A stretch of DNA of 64,000 bases. Origin: JACCYI01 sp963828075. Lineage in GTDB: Bacteria; Actinomycetota; Thermoleophilia; Solirubrobacterales; Solirubrobacteraceae. The translations under genes were made by a program, and so were the position numbers. The stretch lies in assembly GCA_963828075.1 (NCBI GenBank), contig CAWHDH010000021.1, positions 1,860,001 to 1,924,000 on the forward strand. Reading direction: 5' to 3'. Positions 16,788 to 25,926 of the stretch are shown piece after piece (position 1 is the stretch's first letter; every line of letters starts with the position of its first letter). The notes under the pieces were generated by a model that was given only the letters and a program-made list of their open reading frames with translations, ran no database searches and was not told the DNA's origin.

Positions 16788-17779
16788 ACCGTCTGCCACT
16801 GCTGCTCGCCGCCCTCGTGCTCGGCGCCTGCGGCGGAGATGACCGAGGGGACGCGGCCGCGTCCGCCGGCACTGCCGCCGGCTTCCCCGCGACGATCGCG
16901 CACAAGTTCGGCTCCACGCAGATCGCGAAGGCACCGAAGCGCGTGGTCACGGTCGGCTACACCGAGCAGGACACGGTGCTCGCGCTCGGCGTCAAGCCGG
17001 TCGGCGTGCGCGAGTTCCTCGGGGGCTACGACTGGCGCGCTCGGCCGTGGGCGCAGCAGGCGCTCGCCGGCGCCGAACCCCCGGTCGTCGCAGCCGAGGA
17101 GATCAACTTCGAGGCGCTCGCCGCACAACGCCCCGACCTGATCGTCGGCATCAACTCGGGGATGGAGAAGAGCGACTACAAGCGCCTGTCGAAGATCGCT
17201 CCCACGATCGCCCAGACCTCGGAGTTCGTGGACTTCGGCATGCCGTGGCAGGACCAGACCATCGCGATCGGCAAGGCGCTCGGGCGCGAGGCCAGAGCCC
17301 GCGGGCTGGTCACCGCTGTCGAGGAGCGCTTCGCGGAGGTCCGGGAGCGCCACCCGTCGTTCGCCGGCGCCACCGCGGTCCTCGCGTACGGCGGCCCGGA
17401 CGGCTACGGCGCCTACTCCACGCAGGACACGCGCAGCCGCTTTCTGACCGACCTCGGCTTCACGACGCCGAAGGCGATCGACAAGCTCGCGGGTGGCGCG
17501 TTCTTCACCGCGCTCAGCAAGGAGCGCTTCCGGCTCTTCGACCAGGACGCGGTCGTGATGTTCGGTCCGCAGAAGACGATCGCGACGGACGCCGTGTTCG
17601 GGCGGTTGGATGCCGTCAAGCAGGACCGCGTCGTCTACCTCGACCTGACCGATCAGTTCGCCGGCGCGCTCGGCTTCGCCAGCGTGCTGAGCCTGCCCTA
17701 CCTGCTCGACCAGGCGACCCCGATGCTCGCCGCCGCCGTCGACGGCGACCCGGGCACGCGGGTGCCCCAGCCGGAATGA
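16784..17779 (+). CDS. Iron-siderophore ABC transporter substrate-binding lipoprotein
   Basis: 331 residues. GTG 16784, with GAAGGAGG just upstream, gives a signal peptide ending in the lipobox LGACGG (Cys at about 16). The body has the class III periplasmic binding fold: APKRVVTVGYTEQDTVLALG, NFEALAAQRPDLIVGINSGM and a long linker helix. It captures the metal chelate outside and delivers it to the permeases. The gene is coupled at both ends (GTGA and ATGA overlaps). Confidence 0.93.
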   Translation: MNRLPLLLAALVLGACGGDDRGDAAASAGTAAGFPATIAHKFGSTQIAKAPKRVVTVGYTEQDTVLALGVKPVGVREFLGGYDWRARPWAQQALAGAEPPVVAAEEINFEALAAQRPDLIVGINSGMEKSDYKRLSKIAPTIAQTSEFVDFGMPWQDQTIAIGKALGREARARGLVTAVEERFAEVRERHPSFAGATAVLAYGGPDGYGAYSTQDTRSRFLTDLGFTTPKAIDKLAGGAFFTALSKERFRLFDQDAVVMFGPQKTIATDAVFGRLDAVKQDRVVYLDLTDQFAGALGFASVLSLPYLLDQATPMLAAAVDGDPGTRVPQPE

Positions 17780-18534
17780 TCGCGAGCCCGCTCGACGACA
17801 CCGTCCGGCGAGCGAGCGGCTTGGAGGTCGGCGGGTGGCCCCTCGTCATCGAGCGGCGCGACACGCGGGGCGACGGGTTCGAGCGAGCCGACGCCCTGCA
17901 CCGGCCGGGACCCCTGCTCGAGCATCGCATCGCCGCCTCGGCGGCGCTCGGCGACACGGAGCACCGCCACGTCGGCGCCCAATGGTGGTTCGAGCGCTGC
18001 GCGTTCCTCGCAGCGACGATCGCGTTCGCCTGCGCGCTGACGTCGCGACGCCTGCCCAGCCTGGACCCCGCCGACGTGTTCATCGCCGGCGCCGACGGTC
18101 TTGCCGCCGGGCTGGGCCTCCGGGACGTGCCGCTGGCCTGCGACGGAGCCGATCGCCTCGCCGCGGTCGCACGAACCGAGATCGAGGGCCACCTCGAGCC
18201 GCTGGCCGATGCGATCGGAGCGCTGCGCCTGCGTCCAGCGAAGGCGCTGTGGCGATCCGCCGGCGACCGAGCCGTGCAGGCGGCGCTGTGGATCGGCACG
18301 GCGACGGGAGCCCATGACCACGCGCTCGCGTTCGTCGAAGCGGTGCTGATCCCGGGCAGCCGGTTGCACGTACCGATCCGCCTCACCGCTCCCGCCGCCG
18401 ACCCGGCGTGCGTTCACCAGCGCAGCTCCTGCTGCCTCGCGCATCGCACGCCCGCGAACCTGATCTGCGACGGCTGCCCCCGGGCGCACGGGCTCGATCG
18501 CGCGCTCGTCAGCCTCCCGCCTGGCGGAGCATGA
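17776..18534 (+). CDS. FhuF-like [2Fe-2S] ferric siderophore reductase
   Basis: 252 residues. The C-terminus RSSCCLAHRT...ICDGCP carries the four-Cys CC-x(10)-C-x2-C cluster of FhuF reductases, which release iron by reducing Fe(III)-siderophore in the cytoplasm. The central part (WWFERCAFLAATIAFACALT) resembles the family loosely. ATG 17776 overlaps the preceding stop, so it is the last gene of a five-gene operon. It overlaps the convergent lipoprotein gene by 26 bases. The presence of FhuF is the best clue that the cargo is a ferric siderophore. Confidence 0.85.
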   Translation: MIASPLDDTVRRASGLEVGGWPLVIERRDTRGDGFERADALHRPGPLLEHRIAASAALGDTEHRHVGAQWWFERCAFLAATIAFACALTSRRLPSLDPADVFIAGADGLAAGLGLRDVPLACDGADRLAAVARTEIEGHLEPLADAIGALRLRPAKALWRSAGDRAVQAALWIGTATGAHDHALAFVEAVLIPGSRLHVPIRLTAPAADPACVHQRSSCCLAHRTPANLICDGCPRAHGLDRALVSLPPGGA

Positions 18535-19450
18535 CCTCGAGGTCGTCGAGGACCCGGTTCGCCGCCCCGAGGCCGATCCCGAGGAACCAGATGTCATCGT
18601 CGACGGTGTGCGCGTTGCCCGACCGCACCGCGCGCAGCCGCTCCCACAGCGGCGTGCGCACCACCTCGCGGCGCGGGGTGTCCTCGGCCGGCCCGTACGT
18701 GCCGTCGACGAGGATGTCCGCGTCCAGCGAGCGGACACGCTCGGCACTGCCCTCGAGCCAGGTCTCCCCGGTGTCCCGCTGGCCGGCGGGGCGGCGGACG
18801 CCGACGTCGTCGAGGATCGTCCCGATGAACGACCCCCGCTGGTAGAGGCGGATCTGCCCGGCGAGGAAGCGCACCACGCTCACGCTGGGACGCTCGCCGT
18901 CAGCGAGCAGCCCGCTGGTCCGCTCGTCGTACTCGGCCAGCCGGCGCTTCGCCTGCGCCTCGCGGCCCAGCGCGCGGGCGTCGAGCAGGAAGCTGTCCTT
19001 CCACGCGACGCCGAGGTCGGCCGCGAACACGGTCGGGGCGATCCCGGCGAGCTTGTCGTAGATCTGCTCGTGGCGGACCTTGTTGGTGAGGATCAGGTCG
19101 GGACGCAGCGCCGCGATCTTCTCGAGGTTCGGCTCCTCGATGGTGCCGACCTTCTCGATGGCGCCGAGGTCGCCGAGGTAGTCCGGGAAGCCCATGCCGG
19201 GCAGCGCCTCGACCGCCCCGACGGGCCTCACGCCAAGCGTGACGACGCTGTCGAGCTCGCCGGTGTCGAGCACGACCACCCGCTTGGGCGCCGCCGGGAC
19301 CGTCGCGACGCCCATGGCGTGACGCACCGTCCGCTGCTCCGGAGCCGCGGCGCTCGGGGCCTTCCCGTCGGCGGACGAGCCGCAGCCGGCAATGGCGAGC
19401 GCCCCGAGGGCGACGGCCAACGGACGGCATGGGCGGGACACGAGTCTCAC
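18509..19450 (-). CDS. Second iron-siderophore substrate-binding lipoprotein
   Basis: 313 residues. The signal peptide has the lipobox AIAGCGSS (Cys about 23). Class III binding-protein motifs are VPAAPKRVVVLDTGELDSVV, NLEKIAALRPDLILTN and FLGIGLGAANRVLDDLE at the end. It differs substantially from the operon lipoprotein, so the system may handle two chelates with one permease. It is transcribed toward the operon, with its own copy of the double 14-bp operator about 50 bases before the start. Confidence 0.92.
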   Translation of the reverse strand: MRLVSRPCRPLAVALGALAIAGCGSSADGKAPSAAAPEQRTVRHAMGVATVPAAPKRVVVLDTGELDSVVTLGVRPVGAVEALPGMGFPDYLGDLGAIEKVGTIEEPNLEKIAALRPDLILTNKVRHEQIYDKLAGIAPTVFAADLGVAWKDSFLLDARALGREAQAKRRLAEYDERTSGLLADGERPSVSVVRFLAGQIRLYQRGSFIGTILDDVGVRRPAGQRDTGETWLEGSAERVRSLDADILVDGTYGPAEDTPRREVVRTPLWERLRAVRSGNAHTVDDDIWFLGIGLGAANRVLDDLEVMLRQAGG

Positions 19451-19498
19451 GGGACCTCCTACGACGACGGCGATGACACTCCGACGCGACGGCCGGAG

Positions 19499-19537
19499 TT
19501 AGGGCACCCTAATACATCGCGAGTTAGGGTGCCCTAA
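19499..19537 (-). promoter_or_regulatory. Paired 14-bp palindromic operators upstream of second lipoprotein
   Basis: TTAGGGCACCCTAA at 19499-19512 and TTAGGGTGCCCTAA at 19524-19537 (25 bp between starts), identical to the pair before the uptake operon. They lie 49-87 bases upstream of the start at 19450, where a promoter is expected. The gene on the other side ends here, so the sites serve the lipoprotein gene. Confidence 0.8.
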
Positions 19538-19550
19538 TACAGCCGCCCCG

Positions 19551-22500
19551 CTAGAGCCTCCGGGCCACGAGCGCCGTGGTGAGCCGATCCTTGGCGCCCG
19601 CGACGGTGATGCGGACGGTGTAGTCGCCACGGCGCAGCGCCTTGGCACTCACGCGCAAGCGAGTGGTCCGGTTCGGCAGCACGGTGCGCTCCGCGAAGCG
19701 CTGCACGACCGTCGAGCCACGCAACACCACGACGGTGACCTTCGCCTGCTCCGAGACGCGGAACGAGATGCCCAGCGCCGCCGGGCGGTTCGAGCCGCCG
19801 AACACCGGTCGCGTCAGCTTGAACGACGGCAACAGGTCGCACGTCGCCCGGCGGTAGAACGCCGGCACGCCTGTGAAGCGTCCCTTGGTGCGACGCAGGA
19901 CGACACGCCGGGTGTCCGTGCCCTGCGGCGTCGCCATCCGGTAGCGGACGAAGTAGTAGCCGTCGGTCACCCGCCTGCGGGCGCGGTTGGCGCGCCCGTT
20001 CCAGTTCAGTCCGGAGTCCCGGTCGGCGAAGCGCGCGATGAGGCGCTCCCCCGTGACCCGCCGGCCGCTGGACTGCTGGAAGACGGAGACCGTGACCGGA
20101 CGCTGCAGCTTGCGGACGAACCCCAGCCGGACGCCTCCGCCGCGTGGCGCCGCGTCCACCGAGACGAACCCGCCGCCGGCCACGCAGGCGCTGCTCCCGC
20201 CGGGGGTGCCTCCGCCGGGGGTGGTGGTGCCGGGGCCGGCGCCACCGCCGGGAGTGCCGCTGCCGGGGCTGCCCGCGCCGGGACCGCCGGCCGACGGCAC
20301 GCAGGCGCCGAGATCGAGCTTCTTGACCTCGCCGCGCTCGACGACGACCTGCTGGGTGCTGAGCACCGCGCCGCCCCGTTCGCAGGTCAGGGTGTAGCTC
20401 TCGATCTTGGCCTCCTGGAACACAGGCGGGTTGAACGTCACCGCGCCCGTGTAGCCCTGGGCCGCGGCGTAGTTGATCATGCGCGCGACGTACTTGGTCG
20501 TGGCGGTCGGCCTCGGGATGGTGACCTCCTCGATCCCCAGGTTCTGGTTCGTCGCGCCGTTGCCCGAGCTGTCCACCAGCTCGTCCACGGTGATGTCGCT
20601 GACCCCGTCGCCGTCGACGTCCTTGTAGACCTCGAGATCCCAGTCGTCGCCGGCGCCGAAGTCCAGCTGGATCGTCGCCGACTGGTTGTCGACGCCGCCG
20701 CCGACCGGGAACTCGAACGGATGGTCGTTCCAGCAGGTGTCGTCCTCCTTGTCGGGAGACGGGATGCTGGGGTCAGGCGGGTAGTACGTGGGGCACGGCC
20801 GCGCGTCGACGCCGGGGCCGCCCTCGATGTCGACCGGCGGGCTCGGCGGACCCTCGGGGGCATGGCCGGAGCCCTTCGCGACGATCGGCCGCGTCGACGG
20901 GTTCACGTGCCAGCGGAACGGGCCGGCGGCGGCGACCTCGTAGACGGAGTCGACCCGGTCGTCGAACTCGATCGGGACCGGCGGGCCTTCGGGCTGCGGC
21001 TGCGGGTACGTCTGGGTCTTGAACGCCTTGGTCAGGCGCAGCGTCGTCCCGGCCGGGGCGGTGCCCTCCAGCACGCTGTGGCGCGCTTCATTGAGCGTGC
21101 TCTCGGCCGCGATGTAGTAGGCCTCGCGGTTGCCCTTGCCGTCGTAACCCGGCACCCGCCCGAACGGAGCCTGATCGGCGCCCGGGTCGTCGACGTGGTT
21201 GGCCTGGTCGGAGTCGCCGAACCACTCCTCGACCACCCGCGGGAAGCGCGGGTGGAACGCGGGGGCGTCGCAGTCGCCCGTCTCGTAGTTCGGCGCCCCG
21301 CAGTACACCTCGAAGGTGAACCCGTAGCCGCCGGTGTTGTTGTAGCTCCAGTCCTCCGTGGTCCCCGTCGTGTCGTAGAGCTCGAAGCCCTTCTGGCTGA
21401 AGTAGCCGTTCTCGAGCGCCATGTCGTCGCCGAGTGCCTTGTACCCGCGGTTCTCGTCGATGGGATCGCCGAGCTGCGCGAGGCCGGGCGCGCGCAGCAC
21501 CAGCCCGGCCGTCGTGTGGTTGGTGATGAGCGTCATCACCTGGTTGCTCGCGACGAGCCGCTGGATGTTGCGCGTCTCGGGTTCCGAGAACGGCGCTGGT
21601 CCGCGGTAGGTCTGGGCGAACGGGTTCGTCGCGTCCGCGCCCGGGCCGCCCCACAGGCCGCCGTAGTTGCGGTTCGGGTCGACGCCCGGGTCGACGACTC
21701 CGGACGACGTGAGGCAGTTGCCCGCCGCGGGGTCGCCGGGCAGGCGGCAGTTCTTCCGCCGGTACTCGCCGCCCGTCGTCGCTCCTGCGGCGATGTACGC
21801 GGTGTCGGGAACCGACTCGTCACGCCCGGCATCCGCGCCGGCCAGCGCGCCGGCGGCGCGCGAGGCGTTGAAGCCGTCCGCGTTGACGATCGGCACGACG
21901 ATGTTGCGGCTCTGCTTGACGATCCTCGACGCCCGCGCGTCGCCGCTCTTGTAGCCGTTGATCAGCTCGTACGCCCACTCCATCGCCATCTCGCCCGACG
22001 GCCACTCCCGTGCGTGGTGGACGCCCATGTTCACGAACGCCGGACGGCCGTCGTTCGCCGTGACGTTCTCGGCGATCTCGATGCCCAGGACATCGCGGCC
22101 GAGCCAGGTCTTCTCCGGGAGCGTGATCAGCTTGACGAGCGTCGGGTTCGCCTCGGCGAGGGTCTTCAGCTCGGTCTCGTAGTCCGCCAGCGCGCGGTAG
22201 ATGTCGCGGCCACTCGGCAGGTCCGACCTGCGGAGCCGGGCGGCGGCGCGCTGCTCGGCGCGCCGGTGCGCGTGGTCTTGCGCCACGAGGTCCGGGACGG
22301 TCACGCGCCAGCGCAGGTTGGCCCCGAGCAGCTTCCGGCGGTCGGCCTCTCCGTGCAGGATGACGCCGAGCGTCTTTCGGCCGCCGTGCTCGGTCATGTC
22401 CAGGCCCAGCGCCATGAGGCGGTCCTTGTCCGCGCGGGTCGGCGTCAGCACGTTCACCAGCTGCGGGGGATCAGCCCGGAAGCTCGTCGTATCCGCCGGC

Positions 22501-22943
22501 ATCGGCGCGTGCTCGACCGTCACCCTGGCCGAGGCCGCGCGGCCTGAGCGCCGACACGCCTGGACCCGCAGCACCCGGCCCTTCGCGAGCCATCCGGAGG
22601 CGACCTCCTGGGCGTCCGGGGACGCGCCCGCGGCGACCACGCGGCCATCGGGACCGAACGCCGCGACGTCCCAGTCGCCCGCGGACCCGGAGAGCCGCAG
22701 GTCCACATGGCCGGGGCCGGAGACCGTGACCGTTCGCGTCGCGACGCCGGCCTCGCCCTGCCGCCACGAGCGGTGGCATGCGCCCGTGAACGTGCCGGCC
22801 GGAGCCGACAGCGTGCCGCGGAGGACCTCGACCGGCTTGAAGGACGGGGCGGCGTGCGCGGCCGGCGCGGCGCCGGTGCCGATCAGCGCGGCGGCCGCGG
22901 CGACGCGCCAGAGCATGCGGGAACGGAGTCGATCGGTCAGCAC
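19551..22943 (-). CDS. Secreted M14 zinc carboxypeptidase with long C-terminal region
   Basis: About 1130 residues, secreted (signal MLWRVAAAAALIGTGAAPAA). The N-terminal ~130 residues form a beta domain. The M14 catalytic domain has HHAREWPSGE (first zinc His and Glu), DPNRNYGG (substrate Asn-Arg), LITNHTTAG (second zinc His) and GFTFEVYCG (catalytic Glu). Beyond it come a beta domain with acidic DWDLEVYKDVDGDGVSD, a Gly/Pro/Thr-rich linker (about residues 850-890) and a FlgD-like Ig segment (NWNGRANRARRRVTDGYYF). GTG 22943 gives a charged n-region; ATG 22916 is the alternative. The upstream open frame to 23786 is an artefact on the opposite strand of the next gene. Confidence 0.88.
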   Translation of the reverse strand: MLTDRLRSRMLWRVAAAAALIGTGAAPAAHAAPSFKPVEVLRGTLSAPAGTFTGACHRSWRQGEAGVATRTVTVSGPGHVDLRLSGSAGDWDVAAFGPDGRVVAAGASPDAQEVASGWLAKGRVLRVQACRRSGRAASARVTVEHAPMPADTTSFRADPPQLVNVLTPTRADKDRLMALGLDMTEHGGRKTLGVILHGEADRRKLLGANLRWRVTVPDLVAQDHAHRRAEQRAAARLRRSDLPSGRDIYRALADYETELKTLAEANPTLVKLITLPEKTWLGRDVLGIEIAENVTANDGRPAFVNMGVHHAREWPSGEMAMEWAYELINGYKSGDARASRIVKQSRNIVVPIVNADGFNASRAAGALAGADAGRDESVPDTAYIAAGATTGGEYRRKNCRLPGDPAAGNCLTSSGVVDPGVDPNRNYGGLWGGPGADATNPFAQTYRGPAPFSEPETRNIQRLVASNQVMTLITNHTTAGLVLRAPGLAQLGDPIDENRGYKALGDDMALENGYFSQKGFELYDTTGTTEDWSYNNTGGYGFTFEVYCGAPNYETGDCDAPAFHPRFPRVVEEWFGDSDQANHVDDPGADQAPFGRVPGYDGKGNREAYYIAAESTLNEARHSVLEGTAPAGTTLRLTKAFKTQTYPQPQPEGPPVPIEFDDRVDSVYEVAAAGPFRWHVNPSTRPIVAKGSGHAPEGPPSPPVDIEGGPGVDARPCPTYYPPDPSIPSPDKEDDTCWNDHPFEFPVGGGVDNQSATIQLDFGAGDDWDLEVYKDVDGDGVSDITVDELVDSSGNGATNQNLGIEEVTIPRPTATTKYVARMINYAAAQGYTGAVTFNPPVFQEAKIESYTLTCERGGAVLSTQQVVVERGEVKKLDLGACVPSAGGPGAGSPGSGTPGGGAGPGTTTPGGGTPGGSSACVAGGGFVSVDAAPRGGGVRLGFVRKLQRPVTVSVFQQSSGRRVTGERLIARFADRDSGLNWNGRANRARRRVTDGYYFVRYRMATPQGTDTRRVVLRRTKGRFTGVPAFYRRATCDLLPSFKLTRPVFGGSNRPAALGISFRVSEQAKVTVVVLRGSTVVQRFAERTVLPNRTTRLRVSAKALRRGDYTVRITVAGAKDRLTTALVARRL

Positions 22944-23018
22944 GTGGAGTCCCGGGGTCGAGGATGCAGGTAGAAGGTGCAACGCCGACTCGCTCGGAAA
23001 CTTGCTTATGGTCGGCGC

Positions 23019-23993
23019 ATGCACGAGGCCCGGCTCGATAGATCGGTGCGCCGGCTGACGATCCTCGCGATCATCGGCGCCGGACTCGGCGCCCCGGCGA
23101 CCGCCGGCGCCCATGCGGTCGTCCGGCAGTCCGGGAGCGAGATCCTGCTGCTGTCCAACGACGCGACGTCGCTCAACACGCTCACCGTCCGGCTGTCCGA
23201 TGCCCGCATCTCGCTTCGGGACCCGACGGTCGACGGCGGGCTCGACCCGGGATCCTGCGACCCCAGGGAGACCAACGAGCGCGGATTCGTCATCGAGGCG
23301 CTCTGCCGGCTGGCGGGCGTGACGCTGCTCCGTCTGGACGTCGGGGACCGGGAGGACACCGTGGTCACCGACCTCCCGATCCCGGCGGTCGTGTCCGGCG
23401 GCGGCGGGGCCGACATCCTCAGGACCGGACCCGCCAACGACGATGTCGACGGTGGGCTCGGGCTCGACCAGATCGACTCGGGGCCGGGCGACGACACGGT
23501 CAGAGTGCGCGACGGCCTCGCCGACTCGGTCCGCTGTGGGGCCGGAGCGGATCGGGTGGAGGCCGACACCGCCGACGATCTCGCCGGTGACTGCGAGACC
23601 GTCGCCCGCGTTGCGACGGAGCCGCCGGCCGGCGCCGACGGGCAGGACCGCACCGCACCGCGCGTCGATGTCGGTGGCGCGCCGGTCCAGCGCCTCCGGC
23701 GCTCCGGGAGGATCGTGCTCACCGCGACGGCGAACGAGGCGGGGACGATCGCCGCCTCCGGGTACCTCAGCATCGCCGGAGTCCACCTGCCGCTGCGCAG
23801 CAAGCGGGTCCAGCTTGCCGTCGCCGGCGGGGGCGTCAGGGTGACGATCCGCCTCTCGCGGGCCCAGCTCCGACGGGCCCGCCGCGCGCTCAGGCGGCGC
23901 CGCCGCGTCACTGCCTCACTCGAGGTCGTGGCGACCGACGCGGCGGGAAACTCCGCCGCCCAGCGAGCCGGCCGGATCGTCCTCAAGCGCTGA
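23019..23993 (+). CDS. Secreted protein with short RTX-like Ca-binding repeats
   Basis: 324 residues. A signal peptide (LTILAIIGAGLGAPATAGAHA) is followed by a beta region, then a short block of hemolysin-type nonapeptide-like repeats (GGGGADILRTGPANDDVDGG, then GPGDDTVRVRDGLADSV), and a C-terminal Ig-like domain with GRIVLTATANEAGTIAASG. The Asp/Gly turns suggest Ca2+ binding outside the cell. Start ATG 23019 is chosen for the signal peptide. It is divergent from the M14 peptidase (75 bp). Confidence 0.75.
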   Translation: MHEARLDRSVRRLTILAIIGAGLGAPATAGAHAVVRQSGSEILLLSNDATSLNTLTVRLSDARISLRDPTVDGGLDPGSCDPRETNERGFVIEALCRLAGVTLLRLDVGDREDTVVTDLPIPAVVSGGGGADILRTGPANDDVDGGLGLDQIDSGPGDDTVRVRDGLADSVRCGAGADRVEADTADDLAGDCETVARVATEPPAGADGQDRTAPRVDVGGAPVQRLRRSGRIVLTATANEAGTIAASGYLSIAGVHLPLRSKRVQLAVAGGGVRVTIRLSRAQLRRARRALRRRRRVTASLEVVATDAAGNSAAQRAGRIVLKR

Positions 23994-24050
23994 GCCGACG
24001 AGATCGGCTGGACGATGGATCGGTTCCGCGCGCTGAAGCCTCGGTGAGCG

Positions 24051-25184
24051 TCAGGCGCAGAACGCGGCGCCCGCGCGCACGAGCGTGCGGGCGACGGCGA
24101 TCGTGTCGGGCACGCTGACCCACTCCACCTCGGCGTGGGCGCCCTCGCCGCTCGGGCCGAAGAGCACTGTCGGGATGCCGGCGGAGGCGATGAACGCGGA
24201 GTCCGCCCAGTAGCTGACCCCGGCGGTCGCGGGCCGCCGTGGCAGTACGGCGGCCGCCGCCTCACGCAGGACCCCGACGATCTCCGCGTCGGCCGGGATC
24301 TCGAACGGCTCGCGGACGAGGCCCATCCGCAGCTGCACCGCAAGCTCCGCGTCGGCCGCCCGGCGCACGTCGAGCAGCGTCCCCAGCTCGGCCTCGACAT
24401 CGGCGGCCGTCTCGCCGGGGAGCGTCCGCCGCTCGAGCGCGATCGCGCAGCGCGCCGGGTAGCTCGAGCGCTCGCCTCCACCCTCGATCAGCGATGCGTG
24501 GATCGATCCTCGGCCGAGCAGCGGGTGGGTCCGCCCGCCCAGCCGGCGGTCGAGCTCGCCGACGGCGGTGAGGATCGGCCCGGCCTTGACGATCGCGTCG
24601 ACACCCAGGTGCGGACGCGACCCGTGCGCCGCGCGGCCGGTCACCTCCACGTCGGCCCAGGCGAAGCCCTTGTGGGCGACCGCGATCTCGAGCTCGGTCG
24701 GCTCGGTCACGACGGCCGCGTCGGCGCGCACGTGCTGCAGCACCTCCTGCACGCCGAGGCTCGCGTGCTCCTCGTCGGCCACCGCCGCGACCACGACATC
24801 GCCCGCGAGGCGGGACTTCGAGAGCTCGCGACACGCCACGAGCGCCGCCGCCAGCCCCGCCTTCATGTCGTACGAACCGCGGCCGTGGAGGCGGTCTCCG
24901 TCCAATCTGGGGAGGTGCGGATCGCGCATCTCGCCGACGCCGACCGTGTCCGTGTGCGCGCACAGCAGCAAGGTCCGGCCACCTCCGCTGCCATGTGCCG
25001 TCACGATCACGCTCGGCCGCCCGGGAGTGCCTTCGACGATCCGCGCGTCGAGCCCAGCGGCGCGCGACCACTCGGCGATCTCGCGCGCGATGGCGCGTTC
25101 GCCCGCACCACCCGGGACGAGCGACGGGTTGACCGAGTCGGTCGCGACGAGCCGCGAGAGGAGATCGACGAGGTCTGAATCCAC
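24051..25184 (-). CDS. M20-family metallopeptidase/deacylase (ArgE/DapE-like)
   Basis: 377 residues. Di-zinc ligands are visible: LLLCAHTDTVG (His), SYDMKAGLAAAL (bridging Asp), VADEEHASLG (catalytic Glu-Glu), VVTEPTELEIAVAHKG (ligand), and the C-terminal GAHAEVEWV His. The lid domain has the usual TGRAAHGSRP. It hydrolyses an N-acyl amino acid or small peptide; the substrate cannot be told. The gene starts 3 bases after the methyltransferase stop, so the two form an operon. Confidence 0.9.
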   Translation of the reverse strand: MDSDLVDLLSRLVATDSVNPSLVPGGAGERAIAREIAEWSRAAGLDARIVEGTPGRPSVIVTAHGSGGGRTLLLCAHTDTVGVGEMRDPHLPRLDGDRLHGRGSYDMKAGLAAALVACRELSKSRLAGDVVVAAVADEEHASLGVQEVLQHVRADAAVVTEPTELEIAVAHKGFAWADVEVTGRAAHGSRPHLGVDAIVKAGPILTAVGELDRRLGGRTHPLLGRGSIHASLIEGGGERSSYPARCAIALERRTLPGETAADVEAELGTLLDVRRAADAELAVQLRMGLVREPFEIPADAEIVGVLREAAAAVLPRRPATAGVSYWADSAFIASAGIPTVLFGPSGEGAHAEVEWVSVPDTIAVARTLVRAGAAFCA

Positions 25185-25187
25185 CCG

Positions 25188-25904
25188 CTACGGCTTCTCC
25201 CAGACGGACACGTGCTTGCGGCTGTCGCTCGTGAACGGCTCGCGCTCCCAGCCGCTCCAGCGCTCGCGCAGCCGCATGCCTGCGAGCTCGGCCATGAGGT
25301 CGAGCTCGGCGGGCCAGGTGTACCGGAAGGGGACCGAGAAGCGCTCGGGCCGGCCGTCGACGATCTCGAGGTGATGGGAGATCAGGCCCTGGGCCGCGAC
25401 GTCGTACTCGTCGATGCCCCAGTGGGTCTCGCTCACGTCGAAGGCGACGAAGGTCTCCCCGGGCGGGAGCCGCTGGAGGTCGGGGATGCCGACCTCGATG
25501 ACGAAGCAGCCGCCGGTCTCGAGATGCGCGGCGACGTTGCGGAAGCACGCGACCTGCGCCGCCTGCGACGTGAGGTTCGAGATCGTGTTGAACACCAGGT
25601 AGGCGACCGCGAACGTCTCGTCGACGGTCGTCGTCGCGAAGTCGCCGATCGTGGCGCCGATCGCGTCGCCGCCGGGCTTGGCGCGCAGCCGCGCCACCAT
25701 CGCCTTCGACAGGTCGATGCCGTGCACCGGCACGCCCCGCTGCGCCAGCGGGAGCGCGATCCGGCCCGTCCCGATCCCGAGCTCGAGCGCGCGTCCGGGC
25801 CCGGCGAGCCCGGCGAGGAAGTCGACGACCGGCTCGACCGGACCGCCCGGGGAGTCGTCGTACCTCGCGGCGACGCGCTCGTCGAAGTATCCGTCGTCGT
25901 GCAC
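25188..25904 (-). CDS. Class I SAM-dependent methyltransferase
   Basis: 238 residues from GTG 25904 (VHDDGYFDERVAARYDD). Motif I is ALELGIGTGRIALPLAQRG, motif II area VHGIDLSKAMVARLRAK, then the acidic GATIGDFATT and VIEVGIPDLQRLPPGE. A soluble methyltransferase of the UbiE/small-molecule type; acceptor unknown. The longer open frame upstream to 26036 has composition unlike coding sequence. It is coupled to the M20 peptidase downstream. Confidence 0.85.
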   Translation of the reverse strand: MHDDGYFDERVAARYDDSPGGPVEPVVDFLAGLAGPGRALELGIGTGRIALPLAQRGVPVHGIDLSKAMVARLRAKPGGDAIGATIGDFATTTVDETFAVAYLVFNTISNLTSQAAQVACFRNVAAHLETGGCFVIEVGIPDLQRLPPGETFVAFDVSETHWGIDEYDVAAQGLISHHLEIVDGRPERFSVPFRYTWPAELDLMAELAGMRLRERWSGWEREPFTSDSRKHVSVWEKP

Positions 25905-25926
25905 GGCCGGGAACGTACCGACGGGC

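Noticed and set aside
22944..23786. N-terminal extension of the M14 peptidase frame on the minus strand
   Set aside because: It lies antisense to the RTX-like secreted gene, precedes the signal peptide and has Arg/Gly-rich shadow composition.
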